Below, piece after piece: positions 32,634 to 40,837 of a stretch of 45,662 nucleotides of DNA. The first letter of the stretch is position 1; each line of letters begins with the position of its first letter. The stretch comes from Armatimonadia bacterium (lineage in GTDB: Bacteria > Armatimonadota > Zipacnadia > Zipacnadales > JABUFB01). A program made the translations under genes and the position numbers. A model generated the notes under the pieces. It did not search any database, was not told where the DNA came from, and saw nothing but the letters and a program-made list of their open reading frames with translations. The stretch lies in assembly GCA_039679385.1 (NCBI GenBank), contig JBDKVB010000173.1:1-45662 (forward strand), read 5' to 3'.

Positions 32634-35204
32634 ATGGACATCAACATAGTCTCTCTCCTTGGAACGGCCTGCATCACGCTATGCCTGGGCCTTGTCGCCT
32701 ATCTGCGGGCCCCCGACCGGCCCTCGAACCGGCTGTTCGGGGTCCACGCCGCCGTCGTCGCTGCCTGGGTGTTGCTCACCTGCGGAGTCATGGTAGCGGA
32801 GCTCGAGGCGCTCTCCGCCCTGATGCGTGCGCTCCACATCGCTTCCCTCTTCGTCGTGGCCACCTTCGTCGACTTCGTCTGGGTCTTTCCTGACAGGCTG
32901 CGGATGTTCCCCTGGAAGCGGCGGGCGCCCCTGTACATCCTCGCCCTGCTCTTCAGCCTGGTTGCTGCGCTGCCCTCTCTGGTTCGCTCGGTGAAGCTGA
33001 CTTCCTTTGGCCCGTGTGTCGAGTTTGGCTGGCCCCTGGCGGTCTTCGCAATCTACCCGCTGACCTTGGTCATCCACGCGAACCTGGTTCTCCTCCACAA
33101 GCTCAGGACACTCAGGGGCGTCGCCCGCGTCCAGACGGTCTATGTCTTCTTTGGCACCCTCGTCTGCGAGCTCATCATCCTCACGACCAACGTCTTGCTG
33201 CCGATGGTCACCGGGATGACGGCGTACAGCCGGTGGGGCGCCGTCGGCTACCTGATCGTCATCGCTGCGATGGCTATCTCGATTGCCAAGTACCGGCTCT
33301 GGGACCTGGACGGCCTCACCCGAAAAGCGGCGGCTGGGATGCTCGCGCTGGCCGGCCTGGTTCCGGTCGCGGGAAGCGTTATCTGGACGCTGGGCAACCA
33401 GACGCATCTCTGGGAAGGAAACCCTTCGCAGGTTGCGGTTCTGTGGATGTCCATCGGAGCGATACTCGGGCTGTTTCTGATCCCGACCTACCACACCTTC
33501 CACGGTCTTGTGGTGCGTCCTCTGCGTGCCGAGCGTGACCGGATTGGGCACCTCATCAGCGCCCTGGGTGCGGCAGTGGTGCGCGCACCGGCCGATGGAT
33601 CCGCCTTGCTACCGATCCTGGCCGAGACCCAACGGTTCTTCAATTGCACCCTGGTATCCGCCTACCTGCGCGGTCTCGATGGGGCCCTGCGATGCGCCGC
33701 GTCAGTGCTGCCTGACGAGCAGCCCACAGCGCCCTCCTACGCGGTCGTCGGCCGTCGACTCCCGCTCAATGTTGTGCGCGCGCTCAACGCAGATCAGCTC
33801 ACCAGAACTCTGGACGCAGGGGAGATCGCTCGCTTTGGCGCCCTTGAGGAGAGCGCCCGGACCCTCGCCGCGATGTCCGATATCGGCGCGAGCGTCGTCA
33901 CTCCGCTGCGCTGGGAAGGCCAGACCATCGGCCTCCTGGCCCTCGGCGAGAAGGTGTCGAGGGACATGTACTATGGGACTGACCTCGACGTGCTCGAGAG
34001 CGTGGCCAACCACGCAACCATCGCCGTCAAGAGCTCTGAGCTGAAGGGCCAGATACTCTCCGAGAAAGAGCGCACAGAGAAGGTGCTCGCGCAGATGGAG
34101 AGCGGCGTGGTGGCCGTCGACTCGCGCAAGACCATCCTCTTGGTGAATGCGGCGGCCTGCAATCTGCTCGGGCGTCAGGAGTCGGAACTGCTAGGGCAAA
34201 GCGTTCGTGTCCTGCCTCGCCCCTTGCGCGATGCCCTGCACCGCGCCCTCGATGCCGGTGTCACGAGCTCGGGTGAGAAGGCAAACCTGGCCCAACCCGC
34301 GGGCAGTGCGGAGCGAGTGCGACGGCTGCGGGTGAGCTGTAGCACCTTCCTGCTCCGTGGTCCGAATGGCGCCACAGAGGGTGGCGGCGTCGTCTTCCGC
34401 GACCTCAGCACTGAGGACGCCCTACGCCGCACTGAGCAGGAAGCCGAGAGGCTGCGCTTCATCCGGGCCGTCTCCGCCGGTATGGCGCATGAGATTCGCA
34501 ACCCCCTGGTCGCGATCCGCACCTTCGCCGAACTCCTGCCGACACGGTTGGATGACCCCGAGTTCCGCGAGTCCTTCCTGCAGGTCGCGCGGTCCGAGAT
34601 CAACCGGCTGGAGGAGCTCGTGGTGCAGTTCATGACCCTGGCGAAGCCGACGCGCCTTGTGCGTCAGCCCGTGGATCTGCCCGCCTTCGCACAGGGCGTC
34701 GTGACGGTCCTGACGGCGAGCTTCGAGGCTCGCAAGGTTCGGCTGACGACGAATGTGGCACCCTCCCTACCTGTCTTCCGGGCCGACGAGAACCGGCTGC
34801 ATCAGGCGGTACTCAATCTCCTGATGAATGCTCTGGACGCGACTCCGGAGGGTGGAGAGATAGAGCTCACGGTGGCCTTCGCCCCCGGACCAGGGGGCGA
34901 TGAGCCCGGTGATGAGCAGGAGACGGCCGACAGGTCCGGCGAGGTTGTGCTGCGTGTGTGGAACTCCGACAGTTACATCGCGCCCGAAGACCGCGAGCAC
35001 GTCTTCGAGCCCTTCTGGACCAGGAAGGCAACGGGTACAGGCCTTGGCCTTGCCATCTGCCAGACGATTGCCGATGAACACGGGGGAACGATCGCGGTGG
35101 AATCCAACAGCGAGACAGGAACTGCCTTCACTCTGCGTCTGCCACTGGTAGTCCGGGCAGGCGCGGACTCCACCGAGGCTTTCGAAATGGCGGTATCATC
35201 ATGA
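32634..35204 (+). CDS. Membrane sensor histidine kinase (7TM-GAF-PAS-HisKA-HATPase)
   Basis: This 856-residue kinase has an N-terminal membrane region of about seven to eight helices (1-290, resembling the 7TM sensor module of histidine kinases). A GAF-like domain (about 300-470), a PAS-like domain (about 480-600), and a dimerisation helix with phosphoacceptor H619 (MAHEIRNPLVAI) follow. The ATPase domain has N-box N732 (NLLMNALDA), an unusual G1 region (NSDSYIAPED), F-box (HVFEPFW) and G2 box (GTGLGLA). It should be active. ATG 32634 follows GAGGAG. Its stop overlaps the start of the next kinase gene (35201-35204), and the HisKA regions of the two are near-identical in pattern, so they are duplicated partners. 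Confidence 0.9.
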   Translation: MDINIVSLLGTACITLCLGLVAYLRAPDRPSNRLFGVHAAVVAAWVLLTCGVMVAELEALSALMRALHIASLFVVATFVDFVWVFPDRLRMFPWKRRAPLYILALLFSLVAALPSLVRSVKLTSFGPCVEFGWPLAVFAIYPLTLVIHANLVLLHKLRTLRGVARVQTVYVFFGTLVCELIILTTNVLLPMVTGMTAYSRWGAVGYLIVIAAMAISIAKYRLWDLDGLTRKAAAGMLALAGLVPVAGSVIWTLGNQTHLWEGNPSQVAVLWMSIGAILGLFLIPTYHTFHGLVVRPLRAERDRIGHLISALGAAVVRAPADGSALLPILAETQRFFNCTLVSAYLRGLDGALRCAASVLPDEQPTAPSYAVVGRRLPLNVVRALNADQLTRTLDAGEIARFGALEESARTLAAMSDIGASVVTPLRWEGQTIGLLALGEKVSRDMYYGTDLDVLESVANHATIAVKSSELKGQILSEKERTEKVLAQMESGVVAVDSRKTILLVNAAACNLLGRQESELLGQSVRVLPRPLRDALHRALDAGVTSSGEKANLAQPAGSAERVRRLRVSCSTFLLRGPNGATEGGGVVFRDLSTEDALRRTEQEAERLRFIRAVSAGMAHEIRNPLVAIRTFAELLPTRLDDPEFRESFLQVARSEINRLEELVVQFMTLAKPTRLVRQPVDLPAFAQGVVTVLTASFEARKVRLTTNVAPSLPVFRADENRLHQAVLNLLMNALDATPEGGEIELTVAFAPGPGGDEPGDEQETADRSGEVVLRVWNSDSYIAPEDREHVFEPFWTRKATGTGLGLAICQTIADEHGGTIAVESNSETGTAFTLRLPLVVRAGADSTEAFEMAVSS

Positions 35205-37255
35205 TCACAGCGGTGCTTATCACCGGGCGTGCGACCGCCTTGGGCCCCAAGGATGCGATTGACCGGCTGCGCGACATCCTGCGCAAGAGCGCAGCGGTTG
35301 TCGAGCTGGACAGCGAAGTGTTCCCGGGCACGACACTCGGGAGCATGGTTGTCGACATGATCGTGCTCGAGGCGCAGCACCTCACGCACCAGACAGTGGA
35401 GCTACTCGATCAGGTTCGCACCATGTACCCTGAGAGCACCACAGTCTGCGCGGCGTCCGAGGAGGTCGCTGAACGGGCACGTGTCGAGGGTGCTCTCTCC
35501 CCCGACTTCTGGGTCCTTCTCTCGGCCTCAGACCTCCAGATGCGCACGCAGGTTGAGGCCATCATGGCCTACCTCAACGCCAGCCCACGGCGCTGTGGAG
35601 CACCGTCTGCCAACCACCTGGCACCGTCGCTCAGCTCGCCCGCGGGCACGGCTCTTGCAGCTGTCGCGCAGGGCAGCGTCCACTCGATGCAGCGGACAGA
35701 GAGCGCTCTGTATCGCATGGTCGGTCGTGTGACCGGAAGCTGCGATACGGAAGACCTGCTGGGCGCCTACTGCGATGCCGTCCACGAGATGACCCAGTGC
35801 GTGAACTACTGCCTGCTGTGGCAGGATGCGAACGCACGCGAGTTCCGGATCGCACGCTCGGAGGGCATGCCGCCGGTCGTCGAGGAAATGTGCCACATGA
35901 GCCTCACCGATCCTCTGCCGACCTGGCTGCTGCGCAACCGCGGAGTCCTGACCCGTGACGCTCTGGCCCAGGCTCCCGAGGGCACGGCGATACAGCGTGA
36001 TCTCGACATGCTCGGCGGGGTCGTCGCAATCCCCTTGTTCTCCCAGAGCGTGTTGCGGGGGTTCTTGGCCGTCGGCCCCAAGGTCCTGGGCACTCCCTAC
36101 CAGCCATCCGAAGCCGAGGCGCTGTTCGTCCTTTCTGCGAACGCGGCGGCCGGAGCACGACAGACAGAGCTGCACCGGGAGCTCGAGGCCCGCAACAACT
36201 ACATCGACCAAGTGCTGTGGACGATGGAGAGCGGAATCGTCACAATAAACCTCGAAGCCAAGGTCTGCGTGTGCAATCCCAATGCGGCGCGGGTACTGCG
36301 GCTCAAACAGGAAGGTGCGATCGGGCGCGACCTGCGTGTTCTGCCTTCGCCTCTGGGGGACTACCTGTATTCGTGTCTGACCTACGGCGAAGAGCGCAAC
36401 CACGAGGAACTCGCCGTCCTCGGTGGTCAGGTGCTGATCCGTGTATCGACCCGTCGTCTCCTCGCGCCGCAGGGAGCCCTGATGGGAGCCATGCTCCTCG
36501 TCGAGGACACAGCCGCTGAGCGGGCGCTCGCCCGAGAGAGACGCAAGGCGGAGCGCAACGAGGTCATCGGCCAGATGGTAGCGCGCTTTGCACACGAGTT
36601 GAAGAACCCGCTGGCCACCATCCACACCTTCGCGGAACTGCTGCCGACCCGCATGGACGACCCGGAGTTCCAGCATTTCTGGTCGCAGCAGGTCATGCAC
36701 GACGTCCACCGGCTGGATGACTTGGTGGCCAAGCTCGTGTCCCTGTCCGAGCCACCTCCCTCCAGGCGCCAGACAGTCAACTTGGTTGACGTGGTGAGGA
36801 TGGCGGTAGACCGCGTCGTGCTGCTGGATCCCGAAGCCACGCAGCATATCATCACCAGCATCGACGGGGGCCTGCCCTCCGTCCAGGTCGACGCCGACGT
36901 CATGGCGACCGCGCTCTCACACCTTCTGCGTTACGGGCTCGGCCGAGAGCGACGAGCGGTCGTCGTCGATGCGCGGCTGCAGGATGGTCCGAAGGGTGAG
37001 CAGCCCGTCGCGATCTATGTGCGCGCTGATGGACGTGGTGCGCCGACCGGCGAGCCACTCCGGCTTCTCGACCCCTCCTATGTTCTGGATCACCCGGACA
37101 TCGACCTGGGCCCCTCGGCCAGTCAGCGCCTCATCGAGAGCCAGGGAGGGGCCCTCGAGGCCTACTGTGAAGCTGAGGACATCGTCTTTCGCGTCTCCCT
37201 TATCCCCGTTCACGAACTTGATGATGAGCGGGCTGAGGTAGACCGACGCCGTTGA
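35201..37255 (+). CDS. Cytoplasmic GAF-PAS histidine kinase with degenerate ATPase domain
   Basis: This 684-residue protein has an N-terminal receiver-like alpha/beta domain of about 125 residues without a clear phosphoacceptor motif. A GAF-like domain (about 165-330), a PAS-like domain (about 340-445) and a HisKA helix with H465 (FAHELKNPLATI) follow. Its HisKA segment closely parallels that of the upstream kinase (HTFAELLPTRMDD versus RTFAELLPTRLDD). The ATPase domain lacks the N-box Asn (SHLLRYGLG instead of NLLMNALDA), a G1 DxGxG and a glycine-rich G2 box. It is therefore probably a phosphate acceptor or pseudokinase working with the upstream kinase. The start codon overlaps the upstream stop, and the next gene begins 41 bases later. 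Confidence 0.85.
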   Translation: MITAVLITGRATALGPKDAIDRLRDILRKSAAVVELDSEVFPGTTLGSMVVDMIVLEAQHLTHQTVELLDQVRTMYPESTTVCAASEEVAERARVEGALSPDFWVLLSASDLQMRTQVEAIMAYLNASPRRCGAPSANHLAPSLSSPAGTALAAVAQGSVHSMQRTESALYRMVGRVTGSCDTEDLLGAYCDAVHEMTQCVNYCLLWQDANAREFRIARSEGMPPVVEEMCHMSLTDPLPTWLLRNRGVLTRDALAQAPEGTAIQRDLDMLGGVVAIPLFSQSVLRGFLAVGPKVLGTPYQPSEAEALFVLSANAAAGARQTELHRELEARNNYIDQVLWTMESGIVTINLEAKVCVCNPNAARVLRLKQEGAIGRDLRVLPSPLGDYLYSCLTYGEERNHEELAVLGGQVLIRVSTRRLLAPQGALMGAMLLVEDTAAERALARERRKAERNEVIGQMVARFAHELKNPLATIHTFAELLPTRMDDPEFQHFWSQQVMHDVHRLDDLVAKLVSLSEPPPSRRQTVNLVDVVRMAVDRVVLLDPEATQHIITSIDGGLPSVQVDADVMATALSHLLRYGLGRERRAVVVDARLQDGPKGEQPVAIYVRADGRGAPTGEPLRLLDPSYVLDHPDIDLGPSASQRLIESQGGALEAYCEAEDIVFRVSLIPVHELDDERAEVDRRR

Positions 37256-37296
37256 GGACTATGCGTTAGTTGCGCTGTCAGGGGGTCTTTTGGGTC

Positions 37297-38991
37297 ATGC
37301 GAGGCAACATACTGGTTGTTGACGACGAGGGAGGACCGCGCGAGTCGCTGCGGATGATCCTCAAGATGGATCATGACGTTCGCACGGCAGAGAGTGGCCC
37401 GATTGCCCTCGCGGAGATAGCACGGCAGAAGCCGGACCTTGTCTTCCTGGACATAAGCATGCCCGACATGCCCGGGACCGAGGTCCTGCGACAGGTCAAA
37501 GAGCAGTGGCCGGATGTTGAGGTCGCCATCATCACTGCTCACGCCGCGGTCGATTCCGCTCGGCTTGCCGTGCGCTTCGGCGCGCTGGACTACCTCACCA
37601 AACCCTACTCCATCGCCGACGTGACGCGCATCGTGGACCGCGCACTGAGCGCACGGCGACAGCAGCACGACTCTGACGTGCTGTCGGCGCAGCTTGCGAA
37701 GATGGCTGAGACCCTCGGGGGATGGGCTCGCTCCCTGGACGCCGACCGCTCGGACGGAATCGCCCATGCCGTGGACAGCCTTCGCTCCGTTCAGTCCTCC
37801 CTCCCCGAAGACCTCGAGTCAATGCGCAAGCTCAGTGAGTTGGGTGAGGTGACCGCCGAGGTCACCCACGACATCAACAACCTGCTCACCGTGATCCTGA
37901 CCAACTCACAATTCCTGCTCATGCAGTTGGAGGGCCAGGTAGAGGCAGAGGTCTCTCCTAAGGACCCGCCGGCTGTGGCATCGCGGGTGTCACGAATCGT
38001 CCGGGCCGCCGAGGACTGCTCCATGATCATCCGGCGCGTGAAGGACTTCGTGCGCGCTAACGTCAGTCATCCCGCGGTGACTCTCAATGTCAACGATCTC
38101 GTCTCCTCCGCGGTCGATCTGAAGCGTGACGTCAACGGCGAGAGCGACCGCCAGGTGGAATATGTCATGCGTCTGCGCCCCGTCCCGAAGATCCAGGGCG
38201 ACGAGATTGCCCTGCGGACGGTCATCGTCAACCTTATCGAGAACAGCCTCGACGCGGTTGGCAAGGAGGGGACCATCGAGCTCAGCACCGAGTTGAGGGA
38301 CGGGTTTGTGCGCATTCAGATCCGAGATGACGGATGCGGCATGAGCCCTGAGGTGCTTGAGAACGCCAAGGGCGCCTTCTTCTCGGCAAACAAGCCCCAG
38401 GGCACCGGCCTGGGGCTGAGCACTGCCGACCGAGTGGCAAGGGCCCACCAGGGACGTCTCGAGATTGACAGCGCCGAAGGCGTCGGCACAACCATCTGCC
38501 TCCTGATTCCACCGGTGAACGCCCAGCCCGAGGCCGCACCGACGATGGACACTGCAGAGACACGGCCCGAGGGATCGCAGGCAGTGACAGCTCCGGCCGC
38601 CACCCCAGAGAACCCCAAGGGAATCATCCTGCTGGTCGACGACGAAGAGGGCATCCGCGAGTTGATGGCAGCCGTGCTGGAGACGGACGGCTACCGCGTG
38701 CTTCAGGCACCCGACGGGAGGCAGGGCTGGGAGATGTTCCAGCGCGAGCACCATCGCGCCGATGACCTGCCCCTTGTGGTCGTTACGGACCACGAGATGC
38801 CACAACTCACCGGGCGCGAACTCTCGCTGCTCGTTAAGCGCCTGGACCCAACGGTACCCGTCTTGATCGTCAGCGGGTACATCACCGAGCACACCGGGCC
38901 GGAGGATGCCGTCTTGGGCAAGCCTTTTGACCTCCAGGAGTTCCTGGAGTGCGTTCGCGGTCTACGTGCCGCTGACACCGTCGACGACTGA
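37297..38991 (+). CDS. Hybrid REC-histidine kinase-REC signalling protein
   Basis: This 564-residue protein has a receiver domain (1-115, phosphoacceptor D52 in VFLDISMPD, Lys in YLTKPY) and a coiled linker. A HisKA domain with H191 (EVTHDINNLL) is followed by an ATPase domain with N-box NLIENSLDAVG, G1 DDGCGM and G2 GTGLGLS. A Pro/Ala-rich linker and a second receiver (about 445-560, D498 in VVTDHEMP, Lys in LGKPF) end it. It can receive phosphate at one end and relay it at the other. ATG 37297 gives the usual receiver start MRGNILVVDDE; a TTG at 37270 is a poorer choice. With the two preceding kinases it forms a three-gene relay whose final output is not visible here. A bidirectional terminator follows. 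Confidence 0.9.
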   Translation: MRGNILVVDDEGGPRESLRMILKMDHDVRTAESGPIALAEIARQKPDLVFLDISMPDMPGTEVLRQVKEQWPDVEVAIITAHAAVDSARLAVRFGALDYLTKPYSIADVTRIVDRALSARRQQHDSDVLSAQLAKMAETLGGWARSLDADRSDGIAHAVDSLRSVQSSLPEDLESMRKLSELGEVTAEVTHDINNLLTVILTNSQFLLMQLEGQVEAEVSPKDPPAVASRVSRIVRAAEDCSMIIRRVKDFVRANVSHPAVTLNVNDLVSSAVDLKRDVNGESDRQVEYVMRLRPVPKIQGDEIALRTVIVNLIENSLDAVGKEGTIELSTELRDGFVRIQIRDDGCGMSPEVLENAKGAFFSANKPQGTGLGLSTADRVARAHQGRLEIDSAEGVGTTICLLIPPVNAQPEAAPTMDTAETRPEGSQAVTAPAATPENPKGIILLVDDEEGIRELMAAVLETDGYRVLQAPDGRQGWEMFQREHHRADDLPLVVVTDHEMPQLTGRELSLLVKRLDPTVPVLIVSGYITEHTGPEDAVLGKPFDLQEFLECVRGLRAADTVDD

Positions 38992-39024
38992 CCGGCGGTC
39001 CGCATCCCATACCCCGCTATGCAA

Positions 39025-39055
39025 AGAGGGTCCCGTGAACTGCGCGGGACCCTCT
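39025..39055. terminator. Bidirectional intrinsic terminator
   Basis: AGAGGGTCCCG (39025-39035) and CGGGACCCTCT (39045-39055) make a perfect 11-bp stem with a nine-base loop, between the convergent kinase operon (+) and the radical SAM gene (-). The T-run is better on the minus strand (TTTGC) than on the plus strand. Confidence 0.8.
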
Positions 39056-39087
39056 CACTGTTTGGGCTCGAGCTCCTGGGCTACGCC

Positions 39088-40722
39088 TCAGACAGCGGTC
39101 GCCCCACGGTTGTGCGCCTGAACGAACTGCTCCATAGCCGTGACGTTGCCCGTCAGGCACCAGGCGCGGGCCAGGTCCCGGAACTGCCGTGGCTCTATGC
39201 CAGCCAGGCGCGCCATCAGGAGGTTGTCATCGGGGATGCCCGTCACCAGGCCGCTCTGCTCCACCATCGCCACAAACCGCGCGGTCAGCGCAGAGAACTC
39301 CTTGAAGGTGCGTCCATTCAGCTTATAGGGCAGCGCCTGCCAGAACGCGGGCGGGAACAGCAGCTTGATCTTGTAGTCGAGGTTCTCCAGCAGGTACTGC
39401 TCGCGGTCGACCTCGAAGCCATACTTCTCGGGCTCCAGGAACCAGGGCGTGCCGGGAAGCAGGCCGGGGAACTGCACCAGCACGGAGTCAGGTCGCAGCG
39501 ACTGCAGCACTCGCAGGCTCTCCTGCATCGTCTCTTCAGTCTCGAAGGGCATGGGGACGATGAGGCTGCAGGCGACGGCGATTCCGGCCTCCTGGGCCGC
39601 TCGCACCGTGCCGCCGATCTCCTCGATCTTGATTGGCTTCCCTGCGGACCGGCGCAGCAGTTCCGGTGAGCCGCTCTCGAGGCCGAAGAACATCGCTACG
39701 AGACCGGACTTGCGCATGAGCTCGAAATGGTCTGGCGAGGCGCTGGCGAAATGTGCGAAGCTGGCGTACTGGACCGAGAGATCCCGTCGCGTGATCTCCC
39801 CGGCGATCTCCGCCATCAGCGGTCCCGGCGTCGAGGACCCGGCGAACCGGAAGGCGTGGATCCCGAGGCTTTGCACAACCTGCTCCATGTCGTCCACGAT
39901 CAGCTTGGCCGATCGTGTCCGCAGTCGCGTGCCGCTCTCGACCGGGTGCGTGCAGAAGGCGCAGCAGTAGGGGCACCCGCGGCTCTCATCCAGGATGATG
40001 AGCTTCAGCTTCTGGTCGCCCTGCATCGACGGGTAGACATCCTCGGAGTACAGGGCGGAAGGGATGTCATCCAGGTTCACCGAGTTGGTGGGTGTGGCCG
40101 GGGCGTCCGCCGAGGTCGTCACCCCAGGCATCCCGGTGAAGCCGTTCCCCTTCAGTGCCCGGTCCATCAGCGGCAGGATCTTGTCCTCACCCTCTCCCAC
40201 GACGATGGCATCGAAGGCTTCTGTGCGCCGGTAGATGCGGTGCCCCATCCATGAGGCGTGTGGTCCACCCGCGAAGATACCAAGCTTACCCTTCGGGAAC
40301 CGTCGGCGCAGCGTTTCGGCGATGGTGACGGAGCCCGAGAAACCGTCGCCGTTCCACAGCTTCAGCCCGACGAGAGCAGGCTCCAGATCGGCGACCTCCT
40401 GCGTGATCTCCTCCGCCAGCGCCTGGGTCTCGCGAGCCTGGTGCTGCTCGAGGCGGTCATTCACCTCCGCCAGTTGCTGCAGGAGCGAGGCGCTAAGAGA
40501 CGGCCCGGCCTGCGCGAGTTCCTGGAGGATCGGTCCGGCCTTCCGGGCGATCTCTTCCGGGTATAGCCGTCGCATGTTGTCAACGGTGCCAAAGTCCAGG
40601 ATGCGCACCTTGTGGCCCGCGCCCTGGAGAACTGCGGCCAAGTTCGCCAGCCCGTTATCAGGACACAGACTGCTCGGCGTGAAGGGGTACCCCGCGAAAG
40701 TGATCAGCACAGCGTTTGCCAC
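39088..40722 (-). CDS. B12-binding-type radical SAM protein
   Basis: This 544-residue protein has an N-terminal cobalamin-binding-type Rossmann domain (about 1-185). It is followed by a radical SAM core whose cluster motif is C250-x3-C254-x2-C257 (GCPYCCAFCTH). The B12 half starts VLITFAGYPFTPSSL and shows no Asp-x-His-x-x-Gly motif, so cobalamin binding may be base-off or absent. A helical insert (about 55-115, Glu/Gln/Leu-rich) splits the domain and is not typical. The C-terminus (about 440-544) is an extra helical region. Substrate is unknown; such enzymes methylate or rearrange lipids, peptides or sugars. The start is GTG 40722, with AGGTGT upstream. No precursor peptide gene is seen beside it. 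Confidence 0.85.
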   Translation of the reverse strand: MANAVLITFAGYPFTPSSLCPDNGLANLAAVLQGAGHKVRILDFGTVDNMRRLYPEEIARKAGPILQELAQAGPSLSASLLQQLAEVNDRLEQHQARETQALAEEITQEVADLEPALVGLKLWNGDGFSGSVTIAETLRRRFPKGKLGIFAGGPHASWMGHRIYRRTEAFDAIVVGEGEDKILPLMDRALKGNGFTGMPGVTTSADAPATPTNSVNLDDIPSALYSEDVYPSMQGDQKLKLIILDESRGCPYCCAFCTHPVESGTRLRTRSAKLIVDDMEQVVQSLGIHAFRFAGSSTPGPLMAEIAGEITRRDLSVQYASFAHFASASPDHFELMRKSGLVAMFFGLESGSPELLRRSAGKPIKIEEIGGTVRAAQEAGIAVACSLIVPMPFETEETMQESLRVLQSLRPDSVLVQFPGLLPGTPWFLEPEKYGFEVDREQYLLENLDYKIKLLFPPAFWQALPYKLNGRTFKEFSALTARFVAMVEQSGLVTGIPDDNLLMARLAGIEPRQFRDLARAWCLTGNVTAMEQFVQAHNRGATAV

Positions 40723-40837
40723 GTAAACACCTGCATTTCTGCGTGCCTGGCATCCGGACAGGACGCTTCACGGCCGCACAGTAGGCACCGAGGCACCGCG
40801 CCTCGTTGGCCTCGACGCAATGCGCCGGTCACTTGTG

